NCBI RefSeq assembly: GCF_001543175.1
Contig: NZ_CP014161.1
Location: forward strand, 1,612,001-1,676,000
Direction: 5' to 3'
Length of the DNA stretch: 64,000 nucleotides
From: Aerococcus urinae
GTDB taxonomy: Bacteria; Bacillota; Bacilli; Lactobacillales; Aerococcaceae
Part shown: positions 62,983 through 64,000 of the stretch, one piece after another
Layout: every line of letters begins with the position of its first letter
Position numbering within the stretch: position 1 is the stretch's first letter
Program-made: the position numbers and the translations under genes
The notes under the pieces: generated by a model
Database searches by the model: none
What the model was told of the DNA's origin: nothing
What the model saw: only the letters and a program-made list of their open reading frames with translations

Positions 62983-63020
62983 ATTGTAACACGATCTTCT
63001 AACATATGTAAGGGCTTACA
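62983..63020 (-). promoter_or_regulatory. Promoter of the candidate small RNA with a cre-like palindrome
   Basis: TTACAT (63006-63011), 17-base spacer, TACAAT (62983-62988). A 14-bp palindrome TGTAAGGGCTTACA (63007-63020) overlaps the -35 box and resembles a CcpA site except for one central base. Confidence 0.5.
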
Positions 63021-63084
63021 CATACTTTTTTGAATTTTTTCCCATAACTATTTACTTATTTATAAATTTCCTCAAACGATCAGC

Positions 63085-64000
63085 CTAGTTCTGCTTTTGG
63101 TAGACCCTCACCTTTAAATAATCGCTCTCAGGACTTAGCGGCGGTACCGGAAAATCGTCAGGCAGGTGGAAGCTTTCCACTAATTTAATCTGATGTCCAC
63201 CAGCCTTGGCTCCCTGGTTAATATCCCTTTGGAAGGTTTTGGTCGCATAGTTAGCCGCATTGGTAGAACAGATCAGATAACCACCCGAACTGAGAATTTC
63301 TAGAGCATCGTGGACCAGTTGGGGGTATTGGTCGGTCACCTTGAAGATCTGCTTACCGTTGCGGGCGAAACTGGGCGGATCCATCACGATCACATCATAA
63401 GTCAGGTCGTGGCGCTTAGCATAGGCAAAATAGTCAAAGGTATCCATAACATAAACCTTATGACTATTTCCTAGGTCGATCCCATTGGCTGCAAACTGCT
63501 CGGCAGTGAGTTCCTTGGTTCGGTTGGCCAGGTCTACTGAAGTGGTTGACAAGGCCCCACCCATGGCTGCTGCCAGGGAAAAGGCGCCGGTATAGGAAAA
63601 AGTGTTGAGGACTCGTTTGCCTAAGGCGAGTTTCGACATGAGATAGTCGCGGACCAGTCTTTGGTCCAAAAAGATCCCGGTCATCCAGCCATCGGCCAAA
63701 CGGGTCACATATTTGATCCCGTTTTCCTTAATTAAGACCGGCTGGTCAGTGGCTTGGCCCCAGAGCCGTTCATTTTTATGAGGGACAGCTTGGTTTTTGA
63801 AGCGGTTTTTTCCTTCCATGGCGATGGCTTCAGGGTAGACAGCCTTTAGAGCTTCAATAATGGCTGCCTTGTTCTGGTAAATGCCCAGAGAATACCATTG
63901 CAGGAGCAGGTAGCCAGCGTAGTAATCCACCGTCAAGCCACCTAAGCCGTCCCCCTCGCCGTTAAAGACCCGAAAGGCCGTGGTCAAGTCATCGTGGAAG
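63085..64000 (-). CDS. RlmI-like class I rRNA methyltransferase (5' end outside the window)
   Basis: 305 residues visible; the frame stays open to the window edge (FHDDLTTAFRVFNGEGDGLG), so the N-terminal PUA domain lies beyond. FSYTGAFSLAAAMGGA is the SAM-binding motif and VMDPPSFARNGKQ the catalytic motif of the RlmI/RlmK cytosine-5 methyltransferases. It probably methylates 23S rRNA. Confidence 0.88.
   Translation of the reverse strand, partial: FHDDLTTAFRVFNGEGDGLGGLTVDYYAGYLLLQWYSLGIYQNKAAIIEALKAVYPEAIAMEGKNRFKNQAVPHKNERLWGQATDQPVLIKENGIKYVTRLADGWMTGIFLDQRLVRDYLMSKLALGKRVLNTFSYTGAFSLAAAMGGALSTTSVDLANRTKELTAEQFAANGIDLGNSHKVYVMDTFDYFAYAKRHDLTYDVIVMDPPSFARNGKQIFKVTDQYPQLVHDALEILSSGGYLICSTNAANYATKTFQRDINQGAKAGGHQIKLVESFHLPDDFPVPPLSPESDYLKVRVYQKQN

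Overview
The window looks like core chromosome of a low-GC Gram-positive of the order Lactobacillales, most likely an Aerococcus or close relative. This is inferred from the ctsR-clpC start, the cysS-mrnC-rlmB-rae1-sigH-rpmG-secE-nusG-rplKAJL order, PTS and CcpA-type signals, and protein flavour. No 16S gene is present, so the genus is a judgement. Nearly all genes are on the minus strand; plus-strand genes are a prepilin peptidase, msrA, an acyltransferase-like gene, a lipocalin-like gene and a short-chain dehydrogenase.

Layout. 1-5.6 kb: clpC 5' end, ctsR with its operator, a cation diffusion facilitator, an ABC exporter pair and a small DUF739 gene. 6.1-6.8 kb: seven tRNA genes with their own promoter and terminator. 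6.9-12.1 kb: prepilin peptidase, cobalamin adenosyltransferase, a broken small membrane gene and the B12-dependent ribonucleotide reductase nrdJ with paired NrdR boxes. 12.2-20 kb: rpoC and rpoB. 20-27 kb: msrA, a glycerophosphodiesterase, the UPF0210/UPF0237 pair, an unknown gene and the opuA betaine transporter. 27-31 kb: an rsmC-like methyltransferase and a ketodeoxygluconate locus (kdgT, kdgK, LacI regulator). 31.6-40 kb: rplL, rplJ with an L10 leader, rplA, rplK, nusG, secE, rpmG, sigH, rae1, rlmB, mrnC, cysS. 40-58 kb: NAD salvage, a sugar-phosphate transferase, a purine/uracil-type permease, rsuA, an ECF S-component with a CoA-type NUDIX hydrolase, a HAD phosphatase with a degenerate GH13 protein, apbE, gltX, a PTS EIIA and yaaA. 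58-64 kb: small metabolic genes, a lipase-membrane fusion, a candidate small RNA and an rlmI-like methyltransferase cut by the window end.

The order rplK-rplA-rplJ-rplL ... rsmC(ybxB) ... rpoB-rpoC is the usual Firmicute order but opened by about 12 kb of inserted metabolic genes. nrdJ and the adenosyltransferase form a functional pair, as do pncB and nadE.

The outstanding feature is a dense set of non-coding, hairpin-forming intergenic repeats, about twenty copies or fragments in 64 kb. The main family (called A here) starts with a GAGTGCGAC box and ends with a GGAGCA-G/C-GTTTGG box. Between them are nested stems whose sequences differ from copy to copy while complementarity is kept. Copies sit against stop codons, lie between a stop codon and its terminator, join head to tail, and nest inside a second family (B). 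One copy separates rpoB from rpoC. I know of no description of this family but could not search for one.
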